Assembly (NCBI GenBank): GCA_963971305.1
Contig: OZ020307.1
Location: 54,929,702-54,993,701 of the forward strand
Direction of reading: 5' to 3'
DNA length: 64,000 bases
Source: Arcuatula senhousia
Taxonomy: Eukaryota; Mollusca; Bivalvia; Mytilida; Mytilidae
Shown here: one piece after another, positions 22,030 through 33,653 of the stretch
How positions within the stretch are numbered: the stretch's first letter is position 1
How the letters are laid out: every line of letters begins with the position of its first letter
The notes under the pieces: model-generated
The model's input: only the letters and a program-made list of their open reading frames with translations
The model's database searches: none
Told to the model about the DNA's origin: nothing
Position numbers and translations under genes: made by a program

Positions 22030-22340
22030 TCATTTTATTATGTCCTTCAGACAATTTAAAATGGTATATACTGTCCATGGACATGATATTGTTATGAAAT
22101 AATGTCCTGGACACTTCAAACCTATAAAATTGTGTCCATAGCTATAAAATATTGTCCTTCATATTAAATGCAGGAATAGACAAACAATTTCTCTATTTAT
22201 ACCTGAATACTTACTCAGCAATATAATACTTCATTGTTTTATGATAATATTATGACATATCAAAATGGGGAACCTTATTTAATCTCAAACCTGAATCTAT
22301 GAAATAATGTCCATGTCTATGAAAAATTGTCCATCATAAT
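22030..22340 (+). repeat. Degenerate TATAAAATNTTGTCC repeat
   Basis: Words of the type AAAT-A-TTGTCC recur every 25-40 bases (about 22033, 22050, 22080, 22105, 22133, 22152, 22308, 22328). A related GGACAC/GTCC cluster is at 22850-23030. Both lie inside the 3.45 kb element. Confidence 0.55.
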
Positions 22341-22765
22341 GTGGGAATAGTCATTTGACTGAGATTTGTTTTTCCAAATTTTTTATAGGGTTTTATTAAA
22401 GTAGCATTTACAAATCAAGGAGAGACCTATAAATAACTACAATTAAAATGAGATCATTGCATAAAAGGTATTTTCTTACACTTATGAACTTTTCATAAAT
22501 TATCACCTAATGATTAAGTATTCAATTACATGTATGCTGTTGCAGGGATTGGGAAGGCAGGAGGCTATGAACTATTGGCACATTAAGAATGAAATTTTGA
22601 AATTTCCATGAAAAAAAGTGGTGAATGGCATTTTGCTTAAAATTCCTTCCCAATCCCTGCTGTTGTTTCTTGATCCTTTTTCTGGCATATTTTTTCATTT
22701 TGATGTGAACAATAAAAATCTGTTTCGAATGTATAGTATTAAGCATTTTAACGAAATTTAGTTAT

Positions 22766-22797
22766 ACCAAGGAATTATATCTATGTAATTCCTTGGT
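22766..22797. repeat. Perfect 12-bp palindrome
   Basis: ACCAAGGAATTA (22766-22777) and TAATTCCTTGGT (22786-22797) pair fully around an 8-base loop. It lies inside the 3.45 kb element. It may be the trace of a small palindromic element or a cruciform site. Confidence 0.8.
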
Positions 22798-23628
22798 TAT
22801 ACAATCACTAATTATTACATGAATGTTTAAGAAAGAATACTGTAATATTGTATGATGTCCACTAGGGCTGTCATTCTTAATAGGACAATTCTAAATGGCA
22901 TTATAAGAAGATAAAAAGTGTCCTACTAATGGACACTATTTAATAGCAGGGGACACTTGAAAATAGCAACTTTTCTGGAAAATACTGTCCTCCTGGACAC
23001 TTTATCACAGGACACTTTTTTGCCTTACATTATAATCTTTTACATATAAGTAAGTAAGTGTCTCAGTATTGTCGAAAACTGCTCAGGTTTTTTAAAGATG
23101 GTTTATCGACCGTATTATGATAGAATATCATGGAATTGCAGTGTAAAGAGTTTGATACATTTGAAACTTTGGAAAATTTTATTAAGAATTATGAAAACAA
23201 AACTATAATACAACTGTATAAAAGACACTACCAGACTGTTGAAAATGCTTTAATAGGAAATCCAAATAGGAATGTCAAATGAAATAGGATCTTAAATATG
23301 TTCGGATTCAGTGGATGGTGGGAAAAAGTTCCGCACTAATTCAAGTTCTTAATTCATTGAACAATTAATTTTCATTAAAATTTACATATTAAAAAATAAA
23401 TTATATAAATAAAAATTAAAATAACACTAACTGCAAATACCATGACCCCCTCCAAGAATCTCACTGTTGAAAATCGAAAATAAATAAATTTGAACATGAT
23501 TTGAAAAATTCGTGCACGTAAAATATTTTTATTTTATTAAAGCAGTAAAAGCACACAGTAAACCGCATTGGTTATAGCTTTACAAAACTTAAAACATAAA
23601 CATGAATACAAAACAAGCAACATAAATC

Positions 23629-24850
23629 ATGGTGGTATCTAAATTTACGATTGTACAGCTAAATAAGTATACTTTAGCATTCGAATTTTATTTTAATTTC
23701 CAACATTTGGATTTATATAAACAATATTTCTCATTTAATGATGAAAAAATTCAAAATACATCTGAGTTTAAATTTTTAGGCTGTTTATTAAATTGCAATG
23801 GTAATCTGAAGTCCAGTCTAGATTATTTAGCAAAAAAGGCAAGAAAAGTTTTATTTTTACTTAGAGAAAAATCTAAATCAATGGGAAATTTTCCCATCAA
23901 GGTGATGAATAACTTATTCGAAAAACTAGTAAGACCTATTTTAACATATAATTCAGAGATATCATTTATGGATAATTATTTGACTTTCTATAGAGCTAAA
24001 AAACGAGCTACACAGACAAATAAAGTCGTAGACTATATTTCCTTTGTAGATAAGACTAGCTCTGAGAAAGTTCATTTAAATTTTTGTAAATCCCTATTGG
24101 GAACTAAAAAAACTTCTTCAAACATAGGGTTGAGAACAGAATTGGGTAGACTTCCTATTGAAAGTTTCATACATACTCAATCTCTATTATACCTAGCAAG
24201 ACTTCATACAGATGATATAAACCCATTGTTAAAAGAATCTTTTGATCTCACCAAAGAACTTGATAGTCAAGGCATTTATAGTTGGTATACTTTTGTCAAA
24301 GACATTTCAGCAGATTTAGATTTCTCAGAAAATGTTTTCAGTTGTAAGGTGTTAAAAGAAGTAAAAAAATTAAAAAACAATGTTAAAAATAGAGTCAATG
24401 AAAATTTCAAAAGAGTATTTCTTAAAAAAATTGATGGATTCGACGAAGCTAGCAAATTATTTCTTTATAAGAAGTTAAACCCATCTCTAGAGGGGGAATT
24501 CTATCTTTCGGAACCATTATTTTCAATTAGGAATATATTCACTAAAATGTGTATCAGTGACCACAGCCTTGAAATAGAAAAAGGCCGTTATTATAAAATT
24601 CCTCGTCAAGATAGACTTTGCAAATCTTGTAAGTGTATTGAAGACGAGTATCATTTTATGTTAATTGTAAAATTAATAGTAAGTTGAGAGAAAATCTTTA
24701 CAACTCTATTAAAGCTGATAATAGAGAATTTTTCAATATGACTGAAGAAGAAAAACTGGTCTATTTGCTTAACCCTAAAACTTCTAAACATATTAGGTTG
24801 ATAGGATTCTTTTTAAAACAGTCATTAGAACTGAGGACGGAAGTTTCATA
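23629..24850 (+). pseudogene. LINE reverse transcriptase C-terminal relic (inside the 3.45 kb element)
   Basis: The open frame 23629-24687 (352 residues) begins in doubtful leader sequence and is recognisable from EFKFLGCLLNCNGNLKSSLD, the 'yLG..i...G' step after the LINE RT core. It continues through RPILTYNSEI, GLRTELGRLPIESF and DHSLEIEKGRYYKI to a zinc-knuckle-like end, LCKSCKCIEDEYHFM. A frameshift near 24660 moves the last 60 residues into another frame. The catalytic RT half is missing, as in a 5'-truncated copy. It shares its order of motifs with the - strand relic at 26289-27590. The 3' end may be near 25000, where GACAAATAAAAG occurs. Confidence 0.8.
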
Positions 24851-25300
24851 AGTCATTTAATATGTTATTTGCCTTTATTATACTTATACAATATATAGCA
24901 TATTATATCATGTTCTTGTAGTCATCTTATATTTGCTTTCTTATTTGTATATGTATGTCTTTGTCACAAACTGTACATATGTTTAATGACAAATAAAAGT
25001 TATCATATAAACTGACCCTATATCTGAAAACAGGTTCAGTGATTGTGCAAGGCACCAATAGATCAACATTTGTGAATAAACATTATAAAAAAATTGTCAA
25101 AGTCACACTTGGTCGATTTGTAATATTTAAGTTTTTGTAATACAACCACTTTCATTGAAAAAGCTACTGCATATTTAATTAACTTTTATACGATTACAGT
25201 TGTATTCCGGAAAAAGTCCGTTTTTATGTGTTTTTCCGGAAGCGTGGACGCGCAGCCTGTAGTCTATTCGTCCACGCGGCGTGGAGGCTCAGACACTGCC

Positions 25301-25480
25301 ATAGTATTAACACAAAACGCAACACGATTGTGAAGACATAATAGGGATAATTAGATGATCATATCAGTACAGCAATCATAGGCAACAAAACACTTATCAA
25401 AACAATCACAAACCAATACGTTCAACTTAGTTTTGAATTTGTCCACCAGTGGCTGATAACGAAGGAAGAATTTTTTTAAG
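25301..25480. repeat. Dispersed repeat R, copy 2, right part
   Basis: Starts with the right 9-bp duplication (25301-25309). It then matches 6985-7160: CATAATAGGGATAA, GATCATATCAGTA, GTGGCTGATAACGAAG. It resumes the copy interrupted at 21852. Confidence 0.75.
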
Positions 25481-26074
25481 CGCAGTATTACTCTATTCTA
25501 TTCACAAGGTTGGGCGGAGCTTAACTTTCTTAGTCTTTTAGGCAAGATTTAAATGAGAGAGTCCGAAACCCATTACCAACCAGGTTAATAATATATTGTA
25601 GCCTTGGCCTGTCACAGAAACAGACGGCGCGGTGTCGTATAATAGAGAATCTGAAAATTTGTATGTAAGCCCTGGCACATCGAATAAGTTGTGAAATGTA
25701 AGCACCGTAAGCATGTGAAGTAGGTACTGATACTATTGAAATACATATCAGTGTTCTAGCTAGGATCTGAAAATAGAGGGGCGCAGGCAGAGGGCACTTT
25801 AGCGCGCGTTTCTTAATGAAGGGCATATATAAATGTCTTTTTCTAGTAAACAGTATTTATAATCAAATCTAAATTCCTGTTATTGATTTCTTAATGATGT
25901 TTTATTGTGTAAGTTTGTGTAAATATTGCTCTTTCTTTAAAAATTATAAGTGCTCTAATCACTAAATGTCACTATGATCATTGTATTTTTTATGACTTAT
26001 AAAAACAAGTCATTCTTTTCATTGAATGAGTGTTGGTTTCAAGAAATTAGCCATTAATTTTGAGAGGCTAAAAT
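25481..26074. other. Non-coding; one solo hAT-like terminus
   Basis: CAGTGTTCTAGCTAGGATCT at about 25748 resembles the left terminus of the element at 45543-46394 (CAGTGTTCCAGCTAGG), but no matching right end was found. Nothing else is supported. Confidence 0.4.
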
Positions 26075-27590
26075 AGACAAGACAAGACAAGATGCTTTAT
26101 TTGTCAATCAAGACGCCCAAGTTACTTGGGCTGATAAATTACAAAAGAATCAAATACAATGATTAAAGTATAATTACAATGATTGTTATAATAAAGAAGA
26201 AAAAACAAAAAAACAAAAAACAAACAAACATAAATATTGTTTCTATTGAGATGGGTGAACCACTGGAGATTAACCTATAGATCGACTATTATATGTTATT
26301 TATAAATGCCTTTCTCTCTCCATATAATTGAAAGAGTAGTTTACTGGTTATTTTTATAATTTTTGTGTCTTCTGATGACATAAGCCATATGAGTTTGGAA
26401 TTATTATCCAAATCTTTGAAATTTTTATTAATACTATTTATTTCATTAATATAATATTCACGTGAAGAATGTAATGCTGGGCACAGCAGAAGAAAATGTT
26501 TTTCGTCTTCTATTCCCCCATCACATAATTTACATGATCTACTATTTAATTCCACCCCAAAATATCTACCCCTTTCTATTTCTAAATTATGGGCACTAAC
26601 CCTAAATTTAGTAAATAGTCTACGCTCATCCCCTTTTAGAATAAATAGATATTTTTCCAATGATATCGAATTTTTAAATAATCTAAATGTTCTTAGCTTA
26701 TTTCCTCCATGGCTACCTTCTCTATCATCAAATAGATTTGATTTCCATAGATGATTGTATTTTTCTTTTATTTTTTTATATATTAACGAATTGGATATGT
26801 TAATCTTTGAATGTTTTAAAGTCTTCAAATCTATTTTGAAATATTTCGATAAGTTCTCTAGGTATGCATACCAACTCTTTTTATTATTATCATTTAAAGA
26901 TTTTGATACAATTAACGCTTCTGAAAGAAACAAATCATTAGACTTTGTTAGATGTTTATAGTACCTAAAAACGTTCAGAAATCCCTCTAGCAAAAGTGGA
27001 TACCTTCCTAATTCACCTATTATTGCTGAATTTGAGGTATTTTTCCCCACCTCTAGAGAGTATTTGCAAAATTTAATGTGAATATTTTCTTGTTTTAGAT
27101 TTTTACATAATTTGTAAAAGATATTTTCGTTTTTATTTATTTTATTACCTAGGTCTATTGACCAAATCTCACTTCCATATAACAGTATAGCTTTTACAGT
27201 ATGGTCAAAAATGTGAGATAGACTTTTAAAATTTGGTTTATGAAAGTCAAAACTTCTTTTGAACTTGAAAAATGCCTTTAAACCTCTGTTATGTAAATCT
27301 TGTTTTGCACATGAGAAGTTACCATTTGCACTAAAGTATATGCCTAAATATTTGTAACCATTTGCTCTTTCAACTGGCGTATTGTTAATATAGAATGTTC
27401 TGTTATATAACTTTCCTGAATTGTTAAAAACAATAGATTTAGTTTTCTTAATGTTTATTTGAAGTCCCCAATCTAAACAATATTTATTAACTTTATCTAG
27501 GCATCTCTGTAGACCATCAGCAGTTTCTGACATAAGTACTAGGTCGTCTGCATATAGAAGACAACTTAGTGTTACTTTATCTAATTAGAT
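26075..27590 (-). pseudogene. 5'-truncated LINE relic with TTGTC tandem tail
   Basis: On the - strand the frame enters at LSCLLYADDLVLMSETADGL (about 27590-27500), which includes the catalytic YADD of reverse transcriptase. It then stays open for 414 residues from 27533 to 26289. It passes YKYLGIYFSANGNFS, AILLYGSEIW, NSAIIGELGRYPLLLEG, AHNLEIERGRYFGV and a CxxC-HF(L)LLC zinc-like end. Upstream of YADD there is no coding sequence, so the copy is 5'-truncated. The 3' end carries AATAAA followed by TTGTC repeats (26078-26092 on +), a tail typical of CR1/L2-type LINEs rather than poly(A). The long intact frame suggests a fairly recent insertion. Confidence 0.85.
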
Positions 27591-27607
27591 AAAATTAAAT
27601 ATTTAAT

Positions 27608-28377
27608 ATCTTCACAAGAAAGACACTGTTATTTTCAGCCATATCATATCTTTAAGGATGATTCGATTCTCTTTGATATGATTTTCTCAGCCTAGCTAGA
27701 CCATAATAGAGGGGCGCTGCGCCCTGCCCCCTTTACAATGTGCCCCTCTGCCTTTGTCAAATATGGTAAATCTATAAAATTAAAATGACAAATAAAAAAT
27801 ATTTACAGAAAATAATACTTAAACTTTATATATTTTAATGAACAATCTTTTAAGTAATCTATTGGTCAATTTGAAGTAAATTATATCATATAGTTACGAT
27901 TTTGTTGAAAAAATATAATTTTGAAAGGGGCATAACTCTGCACATCATTTATACAATGTGCCAGCATTGCCGACGGGATGAAAAGATTGATAATATATTG
28001 ATTAAAATCTTGTAAAATATAACAAATAAGACTGATTGACAGTTATGGCTTGGTACTAATCATAGTTAATTACCTATAGTTCTCACCTGAGGCCATTAAT
28101 TAGACAGGACAATGTAGATAATGAAGCCATATACGGTCACACTTACTAATTGGCTTGGGTCAGACAGCTGTAATTAAATGGCCCAAGAGACATTCAAAGG
28201 GAAGAAAAAGGGACACAGGGGCGCCCATAGAAGGCAGAGGGGCACACTGTAAAGGGGGCAGGGCGCAGCGCCCCTCTATTATGGTCTAGCTAGGCTGAGA
28301 AAATCATATCAAAGAGAATCGAATCATCCTTAAAGATATGATATGGCTGAAAATAACAGTGTCTTTCTTGTGAAGAT
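27608..28377. mobile_element. Fold-back element with about 150-bp inverted repeats
   Basis: 27608-27757 and 28228-28377 are near-identical inverted copies, running from ATCTTCACAAGAAAGACACT inwards to TGCCCCTCTGCCTT, around a loop of about 470 bp. Inside each arm, CAGCCTAGCTAGACCATAAT recalls the CAGTGTTCTAGCTAGG ends at 25748 and 45543. A smaller hAT-like element (about 27690-28304) may therefore lie inside a larger inverted duplication. No clear target-site duplication was found at the outer ends. Confidence 0.75.
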
Positions 28378-28380
28378 CTA

Positions 28381-28530
28381 GGTTCCTCTGGGTTAAACTT
28401 TGGTGTTTCTACAGTATATTCAAATATAAAAGTATCTTTAGATAGCTGAATTTCTCGTACATTGTTTGATATTATTTTCGAAGCATTTGATTTATTATTT
28501 TGTTTGTAATTTAATAAAATCTGAAGGATG
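28381..28530 (-). other. Exon-like open frame running into the fold-back arm
   Basis: After CCTTCAG (acceptor-like, about 28521-28527) the - strand reads openly through ASKIISNNVREIQLSKDTFI and FEYTVETPKFNPEEPR, and on into the inverted repeat. The composition is protein-like, but no family is recognised. It may be a captured exon or chance. Confidence 0.25.
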
Positions 28531-30400
28531 GTGAAAAATAAAAAATCAAACAGGACGCGAACAGACTGATATGTGTCACAATAAACAAATTTCCTTATTG
28601 AAAGTTATAGGCCAGCGGGCGTCCTGTTAAAACAGGAAATTGACCAATTTCAAACTGTTCGTTAGTTGCCTGAATTTATCAAATTACCTTCAAATTTCAC
28701 CTGAATATTCTCAAATCATTTTGCTATTTAACAGTACTAAATAATATACTAATAAGGTAAGATTTGATATGAAATGTATACGATTTTCAAGAGGTCTATT
28801 TCTAAGTTTGAATTTGGAAAAAAATGTATGATTGACTTTAAACTGTTCCTTTTGAAAAATGTGCGACAAAAATGAAAAGAAAACAGTCTAAACAAAGCAG
28901 CAAAATCTACTCTTTTCAACGATGTATATATTTCATATGTATGATTCATTATGAAAAAGTTTACTTGCTTGTAATGCAAGTGCCTTTTTAAACAGGCTGA
29001 ATCTGAATTTACAAATTAGCGCGGAGACACTGTTATTTTGGATTTATCGTGGAGACATATCTCTTTAATTATTGTCTCAGAGCTAGGACACTGCATATAG
29101 ACATTCTACTTCTAGACATTATTTTATTTCAACCAATTGAGGAACCGTTTGCAGGCAATGACAATTAAAATTTATGATTTAAAACAGTACATAATCATGA
29201 TAACATATATACAGGGCATAAAGTAGAGATATAAACCATCAGCCTCTTTTCTTTTTTCGACTTTTTTCTCTATTTTAATATATATGGTCCTGAATTATGT
29301 TTTATTCCGTAAATCTTACTATGGGTTTTCCGTTTTCCTTTCGTATTTAGTCGTATTGCATCAACTTCCGGTAAATTTTGGCGAAAAATTTTAGAACACA
29401 ATTTAAATTTTTTCTCACGTTTTACACAACCCAAGCATGCAAAAAACTCTTTGACAGAAGAGTTTGTAAGTACATCTATATTGACCAACTGTTAAAGTAC
29501 CATTCCTTATTGAAAACTGATTGCTCGCTGTTTCTCAGGTACCGACTACTGTCATGACTAGTGTAGCTACAATAATGTACATACATGTAATTTGTACAGT
29601 AGCTGTTTTGACATCTTTGAATGCATACATGTGACGGATCTGTGATGACAAGCTGGAGATTTTGATTTTTTTGGCTGGAGATTGGACCAAAAAGCGGGAG
29701 ATTTTTAACGCTCATTAAAATTGCATTTCAATGTCAATTAGGGGCACTAGGGGGGATCATCAAAACAGAGAGAACTAGAAAGCTTTAGAGAGATGTGCAG
29801 AGGTGTAGATCAAAAACGTTTTTTTCACTTAAAATCAAAGGTTTTAATGTGTAAACTTGTCTTTTCATTCATTTAAACAGCAAAGAAACATTTTATTTGA
29901 GTTTTTATTGTCGTTTTTATAAATATCTTGACGGAGTATCGATGGTCTGTAATGGCGCAGGACACCAAGACACGAACACTAAAAATAAATCTTCATGGAC
30001 ATGTTTAATTATTAATAGTTTATTAATAGTTTTTTTTTATAATATGTGATATAATGATAAAATGAGAGGTTTTTATTTATTTATTTTTTTGAAAGACTTG
30101 GTTACAAATTTATCTTGACGATGAAAATAAAATTGAATAATAATGACATTACAGAAAATCCATAATGCATTGCGTTTTGTTGTGTTCCGGCTATAGTTAT
30201 TGAGGCGGCAATTTCAAAAATCTTAATTATGGGGTACTGACATAAAAAATATGATTTGTCAGAGTTCATATTAGACAACCATAAATAATATGGAACAGCT
30301 CTCACGCCACGTCAAGTTAGAACTATGTGAGGGTGGGCCCCATAAAAATAGTTTTATTAATTCAGGAAATAAAAAAAAAATGTTACTAAAGATTTTTTCT
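28531..30400. other. Non-coding, no supported gene
   Basis: AT-rich. - strand ORFs at 28749-28979, 29270-29488 and 29476-29715 lack recognisable domains. CGGGAGATT words near 29690 recur near 35300-35360 in the other orientation, without clean ends. Confidence 0.35.
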
Positions 30401-30401
30401 T

Positions 30402-31090
30402 TGTATCTCCTGTCTTGCAGACGATACACGCCACTCGCTTCTTTATAAGTCGTGTCTGTATATCTCCTGTCTTGCAGGCGATACACAACAGTTCGTCGGT
30501 GAAACATGTTTAAAACCTTTTTTTCGCGGGGAAATTCATCAAGCTATTTTAAAAAAAAAGATATGTGTCATGAACATTTATTCCACGCAAGCTACGGAAA
30601 AAAGCCGTCTACCGAGATGCTTGATCTTTATTTATAAAGGTTTACTTTAAATTCATGTCTTTGTATCTCCTGTCTTGCAGGCGATGCACAACAGTTCGTC
30701 AGTTTAAGAAGTTTAAAAAAGATTTTTTTTGCGGGGCCCGGATATTTAGCCTTTAAAAAAAAGATATGTGTCATGAATATATATTCCACACAAGCTACGG
30801 AAAAAAGCCGTCTACCGAAATGCTCTATCTTTTTTAATAAAGGTTTATTTTGAAGTCATGTCGTTGTATCTCCTGTCTTGCAGGCGATTCACAACAGTTC
30901 GTCAGTGAAACATGTTTAAAACCTTTTTTTCGCGAGGAAATTCATAAGGCTATTTAAAAAAAGATATGTGTCATGAACATTTATTCCACACAAGCTATGA
31001 AAAAAAGCCGTCTACCGAGATGTGCAATCTTTATATAGATAAAAAATATCTTGAAGCCATATCTATGTATCTCCTGTCTTGCAGGCGATA
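30402..31090 (+). repeat. Satellite, 200-205-bp unit, three full copies
   Basis: The word TATCTCCTGTCTTGCAGGCG starts at about 30458, 30664, 30868 and 31068 (an extra, truncated copy is at about 30405). Each unit also holds CACAACAGTTCGTC, AAAGATATGTGTCATGAA, TATTCCACACAAGCTA and AAAAAAGCCGTCTACCGA. Each unit carries a strong 3' splice-acceptor lookalike, TCTCCTGTCTTGCAG. Confidence 0.9.
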
Positions 31091-32413
31091 CTATGGAAGC
31101 CCATTAGTGCCAAATAAGACTGAAACATTTTTTATTTATCAGTAGACCGCCACTTAATAAATGATAACAAATGCTTCATCTTGTCATCTGGAGTATTACT
31201 ATATATGATTATTGGTAGGAATTATTTTTTTGCTTATCAAACAGAGATCAGATTTTGAGGTGTATGGAGGGGTGCGGTGCGGCACTGCTTTTGGGGCCCG
31301 CTTCTTTTGAAAAATGTCAAGTTAGAAGCTTATAGGCAACACCTCATAGGATACTATCATTATGCAAAATTTGATTGATATCGGTTAAGTATTAAGTACA
31401 AAAGTGCCCAAGACAAACCTGGCGGTGCAAGAGATAAGATGAAGATTATAAGAAGAAGAAAAAAGCGCAACAAAAATAATAAAAGTCTCAAAACTTTGTT
31501 TTGGAGACTTAATTAAGGCACTTGAAATTACTAGTCAAAATAACAAAATTTCGGGGATAAGCGCAAGTTGAGTTTTTAGGGTTAGTCACTGATTATATTT
31601 ATCTGCGACTAACCCCGAAATTTCGGGGATAGCCGTCCCACACACAACAGTTCCTCTGTTTATGGCGGATATTTTTTTCTAGCGGTGATATTTATATAAA
31701 AACCAATAAACCGAATACGCGATATTATTTGAAACAAAATACTATTTTGAAAACTTGTGACATAAACATTTATTCCATCGGGAAACGCGATAAACCGAAT
31801 AATTTACTGAAATACGTCGCAGTTGTGTTTAACTAAAAACTTAAGTAACCTTAAGTTTTTTACATGGACCATGTTTAAAATGTCACGGTATATATGCTAA
31901 ACACTACAAGCCATGAAAGAATTTTGAGAAAATTGAGTCCTGCTCAAATGGTTTGACCGGCTAGACGATCGTGTGATTGCTAATCATTTAATGATAGATT
32001 TATTGTTGTCGCCACGCGCCAATATAATCAAATCATCATTGATTGCGACATTAAAAAGATTGCCGATAGTCATAAGTTGTGTGGTAATTATTGGTTGTTA
32101 ATAATTAAAGGTATCCTCATTTCAAATTAGATAATTTGATATATAATTATTTGAATAAAGTTCAACAATTAAAATTTTTATGAAAGGCAGAAAAGTATGT
32201 ATTTTAATCAAATCAAAGCGTATGATCCCTATCCGATTTTTTTTTTAAACAAACAGAGAGCTTGCTAGACAATATGATCTTTAACAGCTGAAAATGAGTT
32301 TTATAACTTTTATAAATTTGTTTGTTAAATACTGGCACTCCATATTTTTTTTTATATTGAATATCTAATGATATTCAAAAAGTAGAGTAAATTTTATTTA
32401 AAACTTTGTAAAA
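31091..32413. other. Non-coding; CGGGG inverted motif only
   Basis: AAATTTCGGGGATA occurs at about 31547 and 31617. The pair flanks a segment with inverted GGGTTAGTC and GACTAACCC (about 31580-31612), giving a possible hairpin. Nothing coding was recognised. Confidence 0.4.
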
Positions 32414-32441
32414 GCCCGCAATTACCTTCAGGTAAGTCGGG
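32414..32441. repeat. Hairpin GCCCG...CGGGC
   Basis: GCCCGCAATTACCT and AGGTAAGTCGGGC pair around a TC loop with one or two mismatches, 50 bases before the SGNH pseudogene. Such a hairpin could mark an element end. Confidence 0.55.
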
Positions 32442-32490
32442 CGTAAAACACCAATGACTGACTGACATTTTAATCAAAATAGTTTACTCA

Positions 32491-33034
32491 TTGATAACTT
32501 CAACACCAGCAATGTCCCATAATTTTGTCAGGCGCATCGCAGACCATGAACTTCTTGACTTCAAACATGAAGACTTACATGTTGTTGGGTTAGGCGGGGC
32601 CACCGTAAAGACTTTAGCCGAAAGTTATAAATTGATTCAATTGATGCTTTACCGACCAAAAAAGAAATTTTATACAGATAGGCAGCAATGATATCAAGAA
32701 AGACACAACATCAGACCAGATTTTCAAAGACATTACAGAATTTGTCGATCATCTCAAAGAATGCGGAGTTACACAGATTATCGTCGGCAGCTTGTTCCCA
32801 AGATTTCAACCAAGAGGGATGACTTACCACCAATACGAGTCACAAAGAAAAGAGATCAACCTCAAGTTTAGTGAGAAATATGCAAAATCAACGGGGATCA
32901 CGTTTTGGAAACTGCGTGGACTAGTTAACCCACCAAGAAGTGCATTTACAGATGGTGTTCATTTAACTAAGAAATTTGAGCATATATACGCAAGACAGAT
33001 TAAGTTGGCACTATTTTGTAACACTTTTAAATAA
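32491..33034 (+). pseudogene. SGNH/GDSL-type hydrolase pseudogene
   Basis: Two frames make up one domain. Frame 1 (32491-about 32685) has MSHNFVRRIADHELLDFKHE and VVGLGGATVKTL. Frame 2 (about 32686-33034) has GSNDI, then VDHLKECGVTQIIVGSLFPR and, near the end, DGVHLTKKFEH. GxND and DxxH are blocks III and V of SGNH hydrolases, and DGVHL holds the Asp and His expected of the catalytic set. The usual N-terminal 'GDS.VRR' block reads SHNFVRR, so the nucleophile Ser seems changed. The frameshift near 32683 and the missing 5' part make it non-functional. Domains like this are common in invertebrate retroelements, so a transposon origin is likely. Confidence 0.65.
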
Positions 33035-33578
33035 TTTGACGTTAGAATTGAAAATTGTCATTGTTTCGTATATATATATATATAAAATGTTTTATTTTCA
33101 TGTTTTAATGCATTAGTAATAATAAATGTGCAATTTTATATATATCATGAGTTCTTCTTCAACACATAATTATCGTTCAACTAGGAAAACCGCAATTCAT
33201 ACGTATCCGACCCTGCACTTACCTGTATTTTTAAGTCGACAGTCGCCATTTTGATTACGATATTTACGAAAAAAAACAATTGCAAATAAAGTTTGAATTG
33301 GCAAAAAAACACACAAACAAAGATTCTCGTATGTGCATTTACCATCATAATAACAAAATAGTGTAATTTATTCCAAATTTTATACTTTGGAAAGAGTCTT
33401 TGATGTCATTTATCATACGCTGGTTTACTCCTCTCTACCGACATCGTAGTTATCTTCTATTCCTACCATATAGAACCATTTAAAACCAACCCAAGTGCTT
33501 TCAAATTACCCAAAATACCTTAGAAACAAACAATAGCCAGATAACACCATTTATTTCACACAATAAATCATTTTTTTT

Positions 33579-33622
33579 ATACGACCGCAAAAAATTTGCG
33601 GACGTATAATGGTATGATGCTG

Positions 33623-33653
<31 letters not shown>

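Larger units (their letters stand above)
21853..25300. mobile_element. 3.45 kb terminal-inverted-repeat element with 9-bp TSD (MULE-like)
   Basis: The left end (21853-about 21960) and right end (about 25195-25300) are inverted copies. About 75 of the first 80 bases match, and similarity continues for about 25 more. The ends read GG(T/C)AGTGT(T/C)TG. Within each arm, CGTCCACG-CCG-CGTGGACG forms a perfect 8-bp hairpin, and GCGCGTCCACG occurs twice in the left arm. The flanks are a perfect 9-bp direct repeat. Long terminal inverted repeats with 9-bp duplications fit Mutator-like elements best; no transposase was found, so the class is inferred. The inside holds TGTCC-rich degenerate repeats (22030-22340 and 22850-23030), a hairpin, and a LINE relic. 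Confidence 0.8.
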
